Positions 7,789-16,931 of a DNA stretch of 64,000 nucleotides are shown here, piece by piece (position 1 is the first letter of the stretch; every line of letters begins with the position of its first letter). The stretch spans positions 1 to 64,000 of the forward strand of contig LGRD01000015.1 in the NCBI GenBank assembly GCA_001263235.1, written 5' to 3'. This DNA comes from Methylibium sp. NZG (lineage in GTDB: Bacteria; Pseudomonadota; Gammaproteobacteria; Burkholderiales; Burkholderiaceae_C). A program made the position numbers and the translations under genes. The notes beneath the pieces are model-generated. The model did not search any database. It was not told the origin of the DNA and saw nothing but the letters and a program-made list of their open reading frames with translations.

Positions 7789-8685
7789 TTGAGCACCGCG
7801 CTGACCATCCTGATCGACGGCCTGACGTACGCGTCGTGGCTGTTCATCGTCGCGCTCGGGCTGACGCTGGTGTTCGGCGTGCTCAAGATCCTGAACATCG
7901 CGCACGGCAGTTTTTACGCGCTGGGCGCGTATGCCGCGGCGAGCTTCGTCGCGTGGTTCGCGTCGATGCAGCTCGCGCCGGCGTGGTCGATCGTCGCGAT
8001 GCTGCTGGCGGCGGTGGCGGTGGCCGCGCTGGTGGCGCCGCTCACCGAACGCGGCCTGCTGCGCTTCTTCTACGGCCGCGACGAGGTGCTGCTGGTGCTC
8101 GTCACCTACGCGCTGTTCCTGATTCTGGAGGACGTGACCAAGCTCGTCTGGGGCGCCAACCCGTACTACGTGTCGGCGCCGTACAGCCTGTTCGGCAATG
8201 TCGAGATCGGCACGCAGGTGTACGTGGGCTACGACTTCGTCCTCGTCGCGCTCGCAGTCGTCATCGGCGTGGCGGTGTGGTGGGGGCTCAACCGCACGCG
8301 CCAGGGCAAGATCGTGCTGGCAGTGATCCACAGCGAAGAGGTGGCCGCCAGCATGGGCGTGAACGTCTCGCGCGTGTACATGCTGGCGTTCGCGCTGGGC
8401 ATCTTCCTCGCGGCCATCGGTGGGGCGTTCACGGCGCCGATGATCTCGGTGCAACCGGGCGTGTCGGTGGGGGTGATCATCGTGTCGTTCGCGGTGGTCA
8501 TCATCGGCGGGCTGGGCAGCATCCAGGGCGCGGCCATCGGCGCGCTGATCGTCGGCCTGGCGCGTTCGTTCGCGGTGCACGTGGTGCCGGTGGCCGAGCT
8601 GTTCTCGATCTACATCGTGATGGCTGTGGTGCTGATGTTCCGGCCCGAAGGCCTGTTCCAGCGCGTGCAGGCAAGAAAGATCTGA
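7789..8685 (+). CDS. livH: Branched-chain-type ABC transporter permease LivH
   Basis: A 298-residue inner-membrane permease with about eight hydrophobic segments. The LivH family start (LTILIDGLTYASWLFIVALGLTLVFGVLKILNIAHG, here abbreviated at 7801-7908) and the EAA-like block FAVVIIGGLGSIQGAAIGAL are clear. The start chosen is TTG 7789, preceded by GAGGGG. The only in-frame ATG upstream (7672) lies in the family A repeat and would add 39 residues with no counterpart in LivH. The stop overlaps the livM start as TGATG. Confidence 0.88.
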   Translation: MSTALTILIDGLTYASWLFIVALGLTLVFGVLKILNIAHGSFYALGAYAAASFVAWFASMQLAPAWSIVAMLLAAVAVAALVAPLTERGLLRFFYGRDEVLLVLVTYALFLILEDVTKLVWGANPYYVSAPYSLFGNVEIGTQVYVGYDFVLVALAVVIGVAVWWGLNRTRQGKIVLAVIHSEEVAASMGVNVSRVYMLAFALGIFLAAIGGAFTAPMISVQPGVSVGVIIVSFAVVIIGGLGSIQGAAIGALIVGLARSFAVHVVPVAELFSIYIVMAVVLMFRPEGLFQRVQARKI

Positions 8686-9779
8686 TGACCCACCACCGAA
8701 GCGGCTACGCCGCTCCCCCCGAACCGGAACGGGCCACTTCGTCGCCCGTGGGGGGCGCCGCCAGCGGCCCGGCAGAGCCGGTTCCGCGGCGTCCGCTTGA
8801 TGCGTCGGCCCCAGCCGCTTCGGCTTCGGGCAAGCGCTTCCTGCTCGCAGGCGTGGCGTTCACCGCGCTGCTCGTCGTCGCCGGGCTGTTCATGCCCAAA
8901 TGGCTGACCTTCCTGATCACGATGGCCGCCTCGCACGGCCTGGTGTCGCTGGGCATCGTGCTGCTGATGCGCGGCGGCGTGGTGTCGTTCGGGCAGGGGC
9001 TGGTGTTCGCTGTGGGCGGCTACGCTGCGGCGCTGTCGTACAACAAGCTCGGCATCACCGACGCGGTCGGGCTGGCGCTGCTCGGCGGGGCGGCGGCCAC
9101 GCTGGTGGCCGCGCCGTTCGCGCCGCTGCTGTCGCGCTACCGCGGCATCTTCTTTGCCATGCTCACGCTGGCGCTGTCGATGGTCACCTACGGCGTGCTC
9201 GTCAAGACCGAGGCGCTGGGCGGCTCCGACGGCTTCAACATGGGCCGACCCACCCTGTTCGGCCAAAAGCTGCCCGACGCGCGCGTTGGCTACGTGCTCT
9301 ACACCGTGACGGTCGTCTTTGCGGCCACGCTCGCGCTGCTGGCGCGCGTGTACTTCGACTCGACGCGTGGGCTCATCACACTGGCTGTGCGCGAGAACGA
9401 GCTGCGCGTCGAATACCTCGGCGGCTCGGTTCGCCGTGCGATGGCGATCAACTTCGTGCTCGCGGCGTTTGCCGGTGGTTCGGGCGGGGCGCTCACCGTC
9501 ATGTCGCTGGGCCACATCGACCCCAACTTCAGCTTCTGGACGACGTCGGGCGAGTTCGTCTTCGTCGCGATCCTGGCCGGCTGGCAGAGCGTGCTGGCGG
9601 TGTTCGTCGCGTCCACGGTGCTCGAGGTGGTGCGGTCGTTTTCGAGCCTGTACTTCCCCAACACCTGGCAGCTCGCGCTCGGGCTGTTCCTGCTGTTCGT
9701 GATCCGCTTCCTGCCGCGCGGCATCGGCTCATTGTGGTTCGACCGTGCGTGGTTCAGGCGGCTCGGGGGTGGCAAGTGA
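8685..9779 (+). CDS. livM: Branched-chain-type ABC transporter permease LivM, with repeat-encoded N-terminus
   Basis: A 364-residue permease partner of LivH. Hydrophobic segments start near residue 50. The LivM signature region HGLVSLGIVLLMRGGVVSFGQGL is followed by the cytoplasmic loop with SRYRGIFFAMLTLALS and the GGSGGALTVMSLGHIDPNF block. The first ~39 residues (after MTHH, rich in Pro, Ala, Glu and Arg) are translated from a family B interspersed repeat and look unrelated to LivM. No better start exists before the first membrane segment, so the extension is probably made. ATG overlaps the livH stop. Confidence 0.88.
   Translation: MTHHRSGYAAPPEPERATSSPVGGAASGPAEPVPRRPLDASAPAASASGKRFLLAGVAFTALLVVAGLFMPKWLTFLITMAASHGLVSLGIVLLMRGGVVSFGQGLVFAVGGYAAALSYNKLGITDAVGLALLGGAAATLVAAPFAPLLSRYRGIFFAMLTLALSMVTYGVLVKTEALGGSDGFNMGRPTLFGQKLPDARVGYVLYTVTVVFAATLALLARVYFDSTRGLITLAVRENELRVEYLGGSVRRAMAINFVLAAFAGGSGGALTVMSLGHIDPNFSFWTTSGEFVFVAILAGWQSVLAVFVASTVLEVVRSFSSLYFPNTWQLALGLFLLFVIRFLPRGIGSLWFDRAWFRRLGGGK
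8687..8800. repeat. Interspersed repeat, family B, inside livM
   Basis: This stretch begins at GACCCACCACCGAAGCGGCT and ends near GTTCCGCGGCGTCCGCTTGA. The same element, in opposite orientation, occurs at 51359-51446 and 59384-59472 in non-coding DNA. Here it is read in frame as the N-terminus of livM. The central part differs from the other two copies, which carry a CCCTTGAGGGG- or CCCTTTGAGCGGG-like core. Confidence 0.82.
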
Positions 9780-10552
9780 GCGCGCCGGTGCTGCTGCGCG
9801 CCACGGGCGTGGGCAAACGCTTCGGCGCGGTCGTCGCGGCGGCCGACATCACACTGGCCATCACGGTCGGCCAGCGCGTCAGCCTCATCGGCAGCAACGG
9901 TGCCGGCAAGACGACCTTCGTCAACATGATCACCGGCTACCTGAAACCCGACGAGGGCAGCATCGTGCTCGACGAGCGCGACATCACGGCGCTGTCGCCC
10001 CGCGCGATCACGCGGCTGGGCGTGGCGCGTTCGTTCCAGATTCCGCAGCTCTGCGCAGACTTGACGGTGCTCGACAACATGCTCGTCGCCACCGCCTGCC
10101 ACGGCCAGACGCTCTCTTTCTGGCAGCCCGCTCGCACGCCCGCCGCCGTGGCGCGTGCCGACGACCTGCTGGCGCGCTTCAAGCTCAGCGAACACCGCGA
10201 ACGGCGTGTGGCCGAGTTGCCCGGCGGCGTGCGCAAGTTGCTCGACATCGCGATGGCGCTCACCGGCGAGCCCAAGCTGCTGTTGCTGGACGAGCCCACC
10301 AGCGGCGTGTCGGCCGAAGAGAAGTTCCCGATGATGGACATCGTGATGACCGCGCTCGGCCAGCACGCGATGACGGTGCTGTTCGTCGAGCACGACATGG
10401 ACATCGTCGAGCGCTACGCCGACCGTGTGGTCGCTTTCTACGCCGGCCGCGTCATTGCCGACGACGTGCCCGCCGTGGCGCTTGCCACCGACGACGTGCG
10501 TCGCTACGTCACCGGCGGCCCCGAGCTGCAAGCTGCCCATGCTCGCCATTGA
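9776..10552 (+). CDS. livG: Branched-chain-type ABC transporter ATPase LivG
   Basis: A 258-residue ATPase of the LivG class. Walker A is GSNGAGKTT and Walker B is LLLLDEPTSG. The ABC signature is unusual: LPGGVRKLLD replaces the usual LS(Y/G)GQ-type motif, losing both the serine and the glutamine. The GTG start at 9776 overlaps the livM stop (GTGA), and the gene overlaps livF by 14 bases, so the transporter is tightly coupled. Confidence 0.9.
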   Translation: MSAPVLLRATGVGKRFGAVVAAADITLAITVGQRVSLIGSNGAGKTTFVNMITGYLKPDEGSIVLDERDITALSPRAITRLGVARSFQIPQLCADLTVLDNMLVATACHGQTLSFWQPARTPAAVARADDLLARFKLSEHRERRVAELPGGVRKLLDIAMALTGEPKLLLLDEPTSGVSAEEKFPMMDIVMTALGQHAMTVLFVEHDMDIVERYADRVVAFYAGRVIADDVPAVALATDDVRRYVTGGPELQAAHARH

Positions 10553-11204
10553 GTCGTTGTACGTGGCCATCCAGTCGGTGCAGGTGCTGCGCGGGCTCTC
10601 GCTGACCGTGCCCGAAGGCCGCATGGTCGGGCTCGTCGGCCGCAACGGCGCCGGCAAGACCACGCTGATGCGCTCGGTGATGGGCCACCTCGCGCCGTCG
10701 CAGGGCCGCATCGTGTTCGATGGCCAAGACCTGGCCACGCTGCCACGCCATGCGCGCGCCGCACTCGGCATCGGCTACATGCCGGAGGACCGTGGGCTGG
10801 TGCCCGACTTGACGGTCGAGGAGAACATCCTCGTGCCCATCTGGGCGTCGAAGACCCTGAAGGCCGACGCGCGCCTGAGCTTCGTCTACGGCGTGCTGCC
10901 CGAGTTGAAAGAGATGCGCGAACGGCGCGCGTTGCTGCTCTCCGGTGGGCAGCAAAAGCTCGTGGCGCTGGCGCGGGCGCTGGCCGTCGGCACCCGGCTG
11001 CTGCTGCTCGACGAGCCGTTCGAGGGCGTGGCGCCAGCGCTCTCGAGCCGGCTTGCCGACGTGATCGGCTCGCTGCGCAGCGGCGGGGGGGCCGACCGCG
11101 TGGCGGTGCTGATCGCGCAGTCGGACCTGAACCATTCGCGCAGCCTGGTGGACAGCGAGTTCGTGATCGAACGCGGCGCCAACCGGGTGGCCGCAGCCGC
11201 CTGA
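10539..11204 (+). CDS. livF: Branched-chain-type ABC transporter ATPase LivF
   Basis: A 221-residue second ATPase of the liv-type importer. Walker A is GRNGAGKTTL, the signature is LLSGGQQKLVALARAL and Walker B is LLLLDEPFEG; all are intact. The start ATG 10539 gives the expected LivF N-terminus (MLAIESLYVAIQSVQVLRGL) and overlaps the end of livG. The CoA ligase gene follows after 22 bases, suggesting one transcript. Confidence 0.92.
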   Translation: MLAIESLYVAIQSVQVLRGLSLTVPEGRMVGLVGRNGAGKTTLMRSVMGHLAPSQGRIVFDGQDLATLPRHARAALGIGYMPEDRGLVPDLTVEENILVPIWASKTLKADARLSFVYGVLPELKEMRERRALLLSGGQQKLVALARALAVGTRLLLLDEPFEGVAPALSSRLADVIGSLRSGGGADRVAVLIAQSDLNHSRSLVDSEFVIERGANRVAAAA

Positions 11205-11226
11205 GAGCGACAGACCCCTGGCAGCG

Positions 11227-12852
11227 ATGAACCCCTGGCACGCTTACCCGGTGCCGGCGCAGCGCGACGAAGCGCTGCATGGCGACCGCATCGTGCGTTG
11301 CTTCGCCGAGCGGCCAGCCAGCGTGCACGCGATGCTGGCGCGGGCGGTGGCGCAGCGCGGCGCCCATGAAGCGCTGGTGTGCGACGGACGGCGCTGGACC
11401 TACGCCGAGCTCGATGCGCAGTCGCGCCACATCGCCGCCGGGCTGCGCGCACGCGGCGTGGCGGCGGGCGACCGCGTGGCGATGTTCATCAGCAACCGCC
11501 CCGAGTTCGTGTTCGTGCTGTTCGCGTTGCAGCGGCTGGGTGCGATCGCGGTGCCGGTCGGCGTGCGCGAGGCACGCACCGGGCTGGCGTTCATGCTGAA
11601 GCAATGCGGCGCGACCGGCATCGTGTTCGACGCCGATCTGGCCGATCGCATTCCCGATGACGCAGAGGTGCCGTCGCTGCGGCTGCGCATCTCCATCGGG
11701 GCGGCCGCTGGCGCCGTGCCGCTGAACGAGTTGCAAACCGATTCGCAAGCCGAGCCGCGCGCCGACGAGGCTCCAGCGGCCGACGTGCGCGAGCAGGACA
11801 CCGCCGTCATCCTCTACACCTCGGGCACCACCGGCCACCCCAAGGGCGCGATGCTGACGCACCTGAACATCGCCCACTCGGTGCTGCACTTCGAGGCGTG
11901 CATGCGGCTGCAGCCCGACGACCGCTCGGCGCTGGCCGTGCCGGCGAGCCACGTGACCGGCTTGATCGCGATCATCTTGGCGATGGTCCACGTCGGCGGC
12001 ACGGTGGTGATCGTGCCGGCGTTCAAGGCGCCCGACTTCGTCGCCCTGCTCGCCCGCGAGCGCGTCACCCACACGCTGATGGTGCCGGCGATGTACACGC
12101 TGTGCCTGATGAGCCCCGAGTTCGCAAGCCACGACCTGAGCCGCTGGCGCATCGGCGGCTACGGCGGCGCGCCGATGCCGGTGGCCACGATCGACCAACT
12201 CGCATCCAGCCTGCCGGGCCTGGTGCTGCTGAACGCCTACGGCGCCACCGAGACCACCTCGCCCACCACGCTGATGCCCGCCGGCCTGACGCGCGAACAC
12301 GCCGACAGCGTCGGCGTCGCGCTGCCCTGCGCGCGCATCGTCGTGATGGACGACGACGGCGTGGAGGTGCCGCCCGACCAGACCGGCGAGCTGTGGATCG
12401 GCGGGCCGATGGTCGTGCCCGGCTACTGGGACAACCCGGCCGCCACCGCCGCTTCGTTCACCGCCGGCTACTGGCATTCCGGCGACCTGGGTTCGGTCGA
12501 TGCCGACGGCTTCTTTCGCATCTTCGACCGCAAGAAGGACATGCTCAACCGGGGCGGCTTCAAGGTCTATTCGGTCGAGGTCGAGAACACGCTGATGGCG
12601 CTGCCGGGCGTCGTCGAGGCCGCCATCGTCGGCCGGCCCTGCCCGGTGCTCGGCGAACGCGTGCACGCCTTCATCCACGCGCCCGGCGTGGCGCACGACG
12701 ACGCCGCGGTGCAGCGCCACTGCGCGGCGCACCTGGCCGACTACAAGGTGCCCGAGAGCATCACCTGGAGCGACACGCCGCTGCCGCGCAACGCGAACGG
12801 CAAGCTCGTCAAGCGCAGCTTGCGCGAGCGGCTGGCTGGCGCCGGCGCGTAG
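11227..12852 (+). CDS. AMP-dependent acyl-CoA synthetase/ligase
   Basis: A 541-residue enzyme of the ANL superfamily, which activates a carboxylic acid with ATP and joins it to CoA. The phosphate-binding motif is YTSGTTGHPKGAM near residue 197, the A5 block is NAYGATETTSP, the A7 region is YWHSGDLGSVDADG and the hinge/A8 region is DRKKDMLNRGGFKVYS. The catalytic lysine is in PRNANGKLVKRSLRE. It lies directly after a liv-type ABC importer, so it probably activates the imported acid. The substrate (aromatic, medium-chain or other) cannot be fixed from the sequence. Confidence 0.88.
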   Translation: MNPWHAYPVPAQRDEALHGDRIVRCFAERPASVHAMLARAVAQRGAHEALVCDGRRWTYAELDAQSRHIAAGLRARGVAAGDRVAMFISNRPEFVFVLFALQRLGAIAVPVGVREARTGLAFMLKQCGATGIVFDADLADRIPDDAEVPSLRLRISIGAAAGAVPLNELQTDSQAEPRADEAPAADVREQDTAVILYTSGTTGHPKGAMLTHLNIAHSVLHFEACMRLQPDDRSALAVPASHVTGLIAIILAMVHVGGTVVIVPAFKAPDFVALLARERVTHTLMVPAMYTLCLMSPEFASHDLSRWRIGGYGGAPMPVATIDQLASSLPGLVLLNAYGATETTSPTTLMPAGLTREHADSVGVALPCARIVVMDDDGVEVPPDQTGELWIGGPMVVPGYWDNPAATAASFTAGYWHSGDLGSVDADGFFRIFDRKKDMLNRGGFKVYSVEVENTLMALPGVVEAAIVGRPCPVLGERVHAFIHAPGVAHDDAAVQRHCAAHLADYKVPESITWSDTPLPRNANGKLVKRSLRERLAGAGA

Positions 12853-12893
12853 CGTTCACGGCGCTGACGGCACGCACGCCTGCATCGCCTCGA

Positions 12894-13373
12894 CTACGCT
12901 GGCTCGGCCAGCAACTGGCCGATCACGGCCCCCAGCGCCAGATCGTCGACGGCACCGAAGTGATGCATCCGCACGGCGCCTTCACGGTCGAGCAGCACCA
13001 GACTCGGTGTGCCGCGCAGCGCCAGTTGCCCCATCGTCGTCGGCACGCCGCCCTGCGGCGCAGGCAGGTCGACGCCGATCGGAAACGGCCATCGATACTC
13101 GTGGATGAAGGCCGCCAGCGCGTCCGGCCCCATCGCCGCGTGGTGCTCGAACACCGTGTGCAGGCCGACCACGGCGACCTGTTCGCGCGGGAACAGCCGG
13201 TGCACGCGCTGCGCCTGCGGCAAGCCGTGGCTGACGCAGGCCGGGCACAGCATCTGGAACGCGTGCAGCAGCACCACCCGCCCACGCAGCGACGGCAGCG
13301 TGATCGGCTCCGTCGTGTTGAACCAGCGACTGACTTGCAGCTCTGGCGCGATCACCGGCGCGTCGCCGTCCAC
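12894..13373 (-). CDS. Redoxin / TlpA-like thiol-disulfide protein
   Basis: A protein of about 160 residues with a thioredoxin fold. The active site is FQMLCPACVSHGLP (CPAC), and RGTPSLVLLDREG provides the cis-proline region. No signal peptide is visible. The start is uncertain. GTG 13373 is used here. A CTG at 13394 lies seven bases after a perfect AAGGAGG and overlaps the protoglobin stop (CTGA), and could be the true start by coupling. Same transcript as the protoglobin gene, so it may act with it in thiol or oxidative stress, which is inference. Confidence 0.72.
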   Translation of the reverse strand: MDGDAPVIAPELQVSRWFNTTEPITLPSLRGRVVLLHAFQMLCPACVSHGLPQAQRVHRLFPREQVAVVGLHTVFEHHAAMGPDALAAFIHEYRWPFPIGVDLPAPQGGVPTTMGQLALRGTPSLVLLDREGAVRMHHFGAVDDLALGAVIGQLLAEPA

Positions 13374-13390
13374 GGTTGCGGTCGCGGTGT

Positions 13391-14047
13391 TCAGAACTCG
13401 CCCTCCTTCACATACGGGTAGCTCCACAAAATCGTCTGCAGCAGCACCGCCTTGACCCAGGCGGCATGCATCTTCTCGACATCGGCAGCGCTGGCGCCCT
13501 TCTTGGCGAGGAAGGGTTTCAACGTGGTGGTGACGGGGATCGTGAGCGCGCTGAGGTAGCGGAAGTTCACCTGCGGCGCGCTGTCGGCCTGGTCGGTCAG
13601 GTTCTTCTTCAGCTTGTTGTGGCGCAGGCCCAGTTCGTACTGCCAGTCGAGCCAACGTTGGTCGAACCGGGCCTCGGCGGTGTCGCTGATCCACAGCGCA
13701 AAGCGCTTGCGCACTGCGCCGAGGTAGGCGCCGTCCGGCGCGCCGGTCTTGCGGTCGCCGAAGAAGATCACGAGTTCGGGCGTGGAGGCGACGAAGCCGT
13801 ACCAGACGTCGAGGATCGCCTCGGTCTGGTCGGCCAGGATCGGCTGGCTCTGGCGAAGCGCACGTTCGTCGTCGTCGCTGAACAGCAGCGTCTTCTTGAT
13901 CGCAGCCACGTCGGCCAGCGTGAACGGCGCCTTGGCCAGCGTGGCCTGGCCGTACGTGTACCCGGGCACGGCGGGCCTGGTTTGTGCGCCGGCCTGCGGC
14001 ATCACGCCGGCACTGGCAACGGCCATCAATACTTTGAGCAGCTTCAT
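13391..14047 (-). CDS. Exported protoglobin-domain protein
   Basis: A 218-residue protein with a putative signal peptide (MKLLKVLMAVASAGVMPQAGAQ, cleaved near residue 22) followed by a protoglobin-type globin domain. Recognisable features are the YTYGQA N-terminal loop, DDERALRQSQPILADQ, and YELGLRHNKLKKN, whose histidine is the likely proximal haem ligand. Most protoglobins and globin sensors are cytoplasmic, so export is notable. It overlaps the redoxin region in an operon and is divergent from an AraC regulator 80 bases away. Confidence 0.75.
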   Translation of the reverse strand: MKLLKVLMAVASAGVMPQAGAQTRPAVPGYTYGQATLAKAPFTLADVAAIKKTLLFSDDDERALRQSQPILADQTEAILDVWYGFVASTPELVIFFGDRKTGAPDGAYLGAVRKRFALWISDTAEARFDQRWLDWQYELGLRHNKLKKNLTDQADSAPQVNFRYLSALTIPVTTTLKPFLAKKGASAADVEKMHAAWVKAVLLQTILWSYPYVKEGEF

Positions 14048-14127
14048 GGGGTTCCTTCTCGGTGGGTGGCAGAGGCTGCACTGTGCCTGCCGAGGCGGTA
14101 CCATTGGAATCGTTTCGTTCTCATATC

Positions 14128-15012
14128 ATGACTACTCGTACACTCGTTCCAGCGGCACCGCCTCCGATCGTCGACCGCCTCTCGGCCCTGCTCGACCGCT
14201 TTCGCGTTCGTGCGGGCCTGTTCCACCAAGGCCCGTTGTGCGGTGTGAGCCACTTTGATGCCCACCCTGGGCGCGGTTTTTTGCACCTGTTGCGGCGCGG
14301 TTCGCTGGAGGTTCAGCATCAAGGCGGTAGCGGCGCGCCGGTGCGGCTGGCGATCACGCAGCCCAGCCTGCTGTTCTACCCGCGCCCGCTGTGGCACCAG
14401 TTCCACAATCCACCCCGAGACGACAGCGACTTCGCGTGCGCCACCGTGGAGCTCGAAGGCGGCGAGCGCAACCCGCTCGCGCGCGCGTTGCCAGCGCTCG
14501 TGGTGCTGCCGTTGTCCCAAGTGAGCGGGCTGGAGGGTGCGCTGACGCTGCTCTTCGCTGAAACCGACCGCTTGCGTTGCGGCTCACGGCTGCTGGCCGA
14601 CCGATTGTTCGAAGTGGTGTTGATCCAGCTGCTGCGCTGGCTCATCGACCACCCCGCCGAAGCCGGTGCGCCGGTGGGCCTGCTGGCCGGGTTGGCGCAC
14701 CCGCGGCTCGCGCAGGCGCTGGTGGCGATGCACGAAGCACCTGGTGCCCAATGGTCACTGGAGCGCCTGGCCCAAACCGCCGGCATGTCGCGCACCGCCT
14801 TCGCCAACACGTTCCGCGACCGCGTCGGACAGACGCCCGCCGCCTACCTGGCCGACTGGCGCATCGGTCTGGCCGCAGCCGAGCTGCGCAACGGTCGGGA
14901 CCAGAAGAGCGTGGCCGGAGAACTGGGCTACGGCAGTGCGTCGGCGCTGTCGCGGGCGTTCAAGCAAAGGCTCGGATGCTCACCCGCCGCCTGGGCGCGC
15001 AACGCGACGTGA
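14128..15012 (+). CDS. AraC family transcriptional regulator
   Basis: A 294-residue regulator. The N-terminal two-thirds form a cupin-like sensing domain (AraC-type, with GPLCGVSHFDAHPGRGFLH). The C-terminal ~100 residues contain two helix-turn-helices: LERLAQTAGMSRTAFANTFRD and SVAGELGYGSASALSRAFKQ, ending in the family phrase RLGCSPAAWAR. ATG 14128 gives the shortest complete protein. It is divergent from the protoglobin-redoxin pair and probably controls it. The inducer is not known. Confidence 0.88.
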   Translation: MTTRTLVPAAPPPIVDRLSALLDRFRVRAGLFHQGPLCGVSHFDAHPGRGFLHLLRRGSLEVQHQGGSGAPVRLAITQPSLLFYPRPLWHQFHNPPRDDSDFACATVELEGGERNPLARALPALVVLPLSQVSGLEGALTLLFAETDRLRCGSRLLADRLFEVVLIQLLRWLIDHPAEAGAPVGLLAGLAHPRLAQALVAMHEAPGAQWSLERLAQTAGMSRTAFANTFRDRVGQTPAAYLADWRIGLAAAELRNGRDQKSVAGELGYGSASALSRAFKQRLGCSPAAWARNAT

Positions 15013-15046
15013 GTGGACTCGCGGCGTGATCGCCCGCCGCCCGCCG

Positions 15047-15182
15047 CCCGAGCGCCTGAGCGCCCCACTGCCCCACTGCCCCACTGCCCCACTGCCCCAC
15101 TGCCCCACTGCCCCACTTCCCGAGCACCCGAGCACCCAAGCGCCCGAGCGCACGATTGCCCGAGCGCACGGTCGTGCGATTG
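15047..15182. repeat. Octamer tandem array (about 17 units)
   Basis: Six perfect CCCCACTG units run from 15063 to 15110, followed by CCCCACTT. The period of eight continues on both sides with related units (CCCGAGCG, CCTGAGCG, CCCGAGCA, CCCAAGCG, CACGATTG). The array lies between the convergent ends of the AraC gene and the hydrolase gene, so its non-triplet unit does not disturb either frame. Arrays of this kind are prone to slippage. Confidence 0.85.
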
Positions 15183-15205
15183 CAGCCTGCCTGGCTCGCC
15201 GTAGG

Positions 15206-16089
<884 letters not shown>

Positions 16090-16090
<1 letters not shown>

Positions 16091-16899
16091 CAGGGCGCCG
16101 ACGCCGTCGCGCCGTCAGGGCCGGGCGGCGTGGCGTTGAAGAACCAGCGCCGCCCGCCGCTCGCATCGAACGGCTGCCACTGCCCCGGCTTTTGCGCCAG
16201 CCGGTCGGCCACCGCCCAAAGCGCGAGCGGGTTCATCGCCATGCCGACGTGGCTGGCGTGGACCTCGATGTTCTCTGCCAGCGGCCCCGGCTCGTTCAGG
16301 CTGCATTGCCAGGCTACGATGCCGTCGGAGCGCGAGTAGATCGACGTGGTGGGCACCGGCGGTGCACGCCGCAATTGCTCGAACGGGACGGTGTCCTGGC
16401 TGCTCTGCCCGCTCAGCATCTCGTAGAAACGCCACGCGTTGGTGGCGCGCGGGTGACCGGTGAACGGCGTTCCCAGCGTGATGACGCAGCGCGCGTGGTC
16501 GGGCAACTCCTTGGCTACCTCGCGTGCGTACAGGCCACCGAGGCTCCAACCGATCAGGCTGACCGGCTGCCGCCGCTCGGCATACAGCGCCCGCACCTGC
16601 TCGTTGCATTGCCTCAGCACGCCGGTGCGTGGGCCGAAGTTGAAGCCCTGGCCCCACGGGTGAGAGTCGTAGCCGAGGTGGTCGAGCAGGCGGCGCAGTG
16701 GCACGGTGCTGAGGTCGTTCGCGCCGAGGCCTGGGAACACCAGCACCGAATGCCCGTCGCCGCGCGGCAGCTTGCGCAGCCACGGGCTGGCAGCGATCGT
16801 CGCGGCAAACTCCCAGGGTGCGCGGCCCTCCAGCATCATCAGCCAGACGTTGGGGGCGCGGAGTTCTTCGTTGTCAGCGGCGGTAGAACGTGGCGGCAT
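16090..16899 (-). CDS. Alpha/beta hydrolase, lipase-like
   Basis: A 269-residue protein. The motif LIGWSLGGLYAREVAKELP near residue 121 is the serine nucleophile elbow, preceded by a lipase-style loop (VLVFPGLGANDLS) and followed by YSRSDGIVAW and a histidine in VHASHVGMAMNP. It lies 32 bases after the WS/DGAT stop and overlaps the next hydrolase. In several actinobacterial and proteobacterial genomes, such a gene accompanies WS/DGAT, and a role in turnover of storage lipid is likely but not shown. No signal peptide is visible. Confidence 0.8.
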
Positions 16900-16931
16900 C
16901 GAGGTCGCGTGAGAGAAAACGATGAACGATG

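Noticed and set aside
13374-14081. A redoxin fused to a long N-terminal region (frame open back to 14081)
   Set aside because: The upstream part is the protoglobin gene read in the wrong frame; the protoglobin frame itself is intact and has a signal peptide.
15047-15182. CRISPR array
   Set aside because: Units are 8 bp with no spacers and no cas genes; it is a simple tandem repeat.
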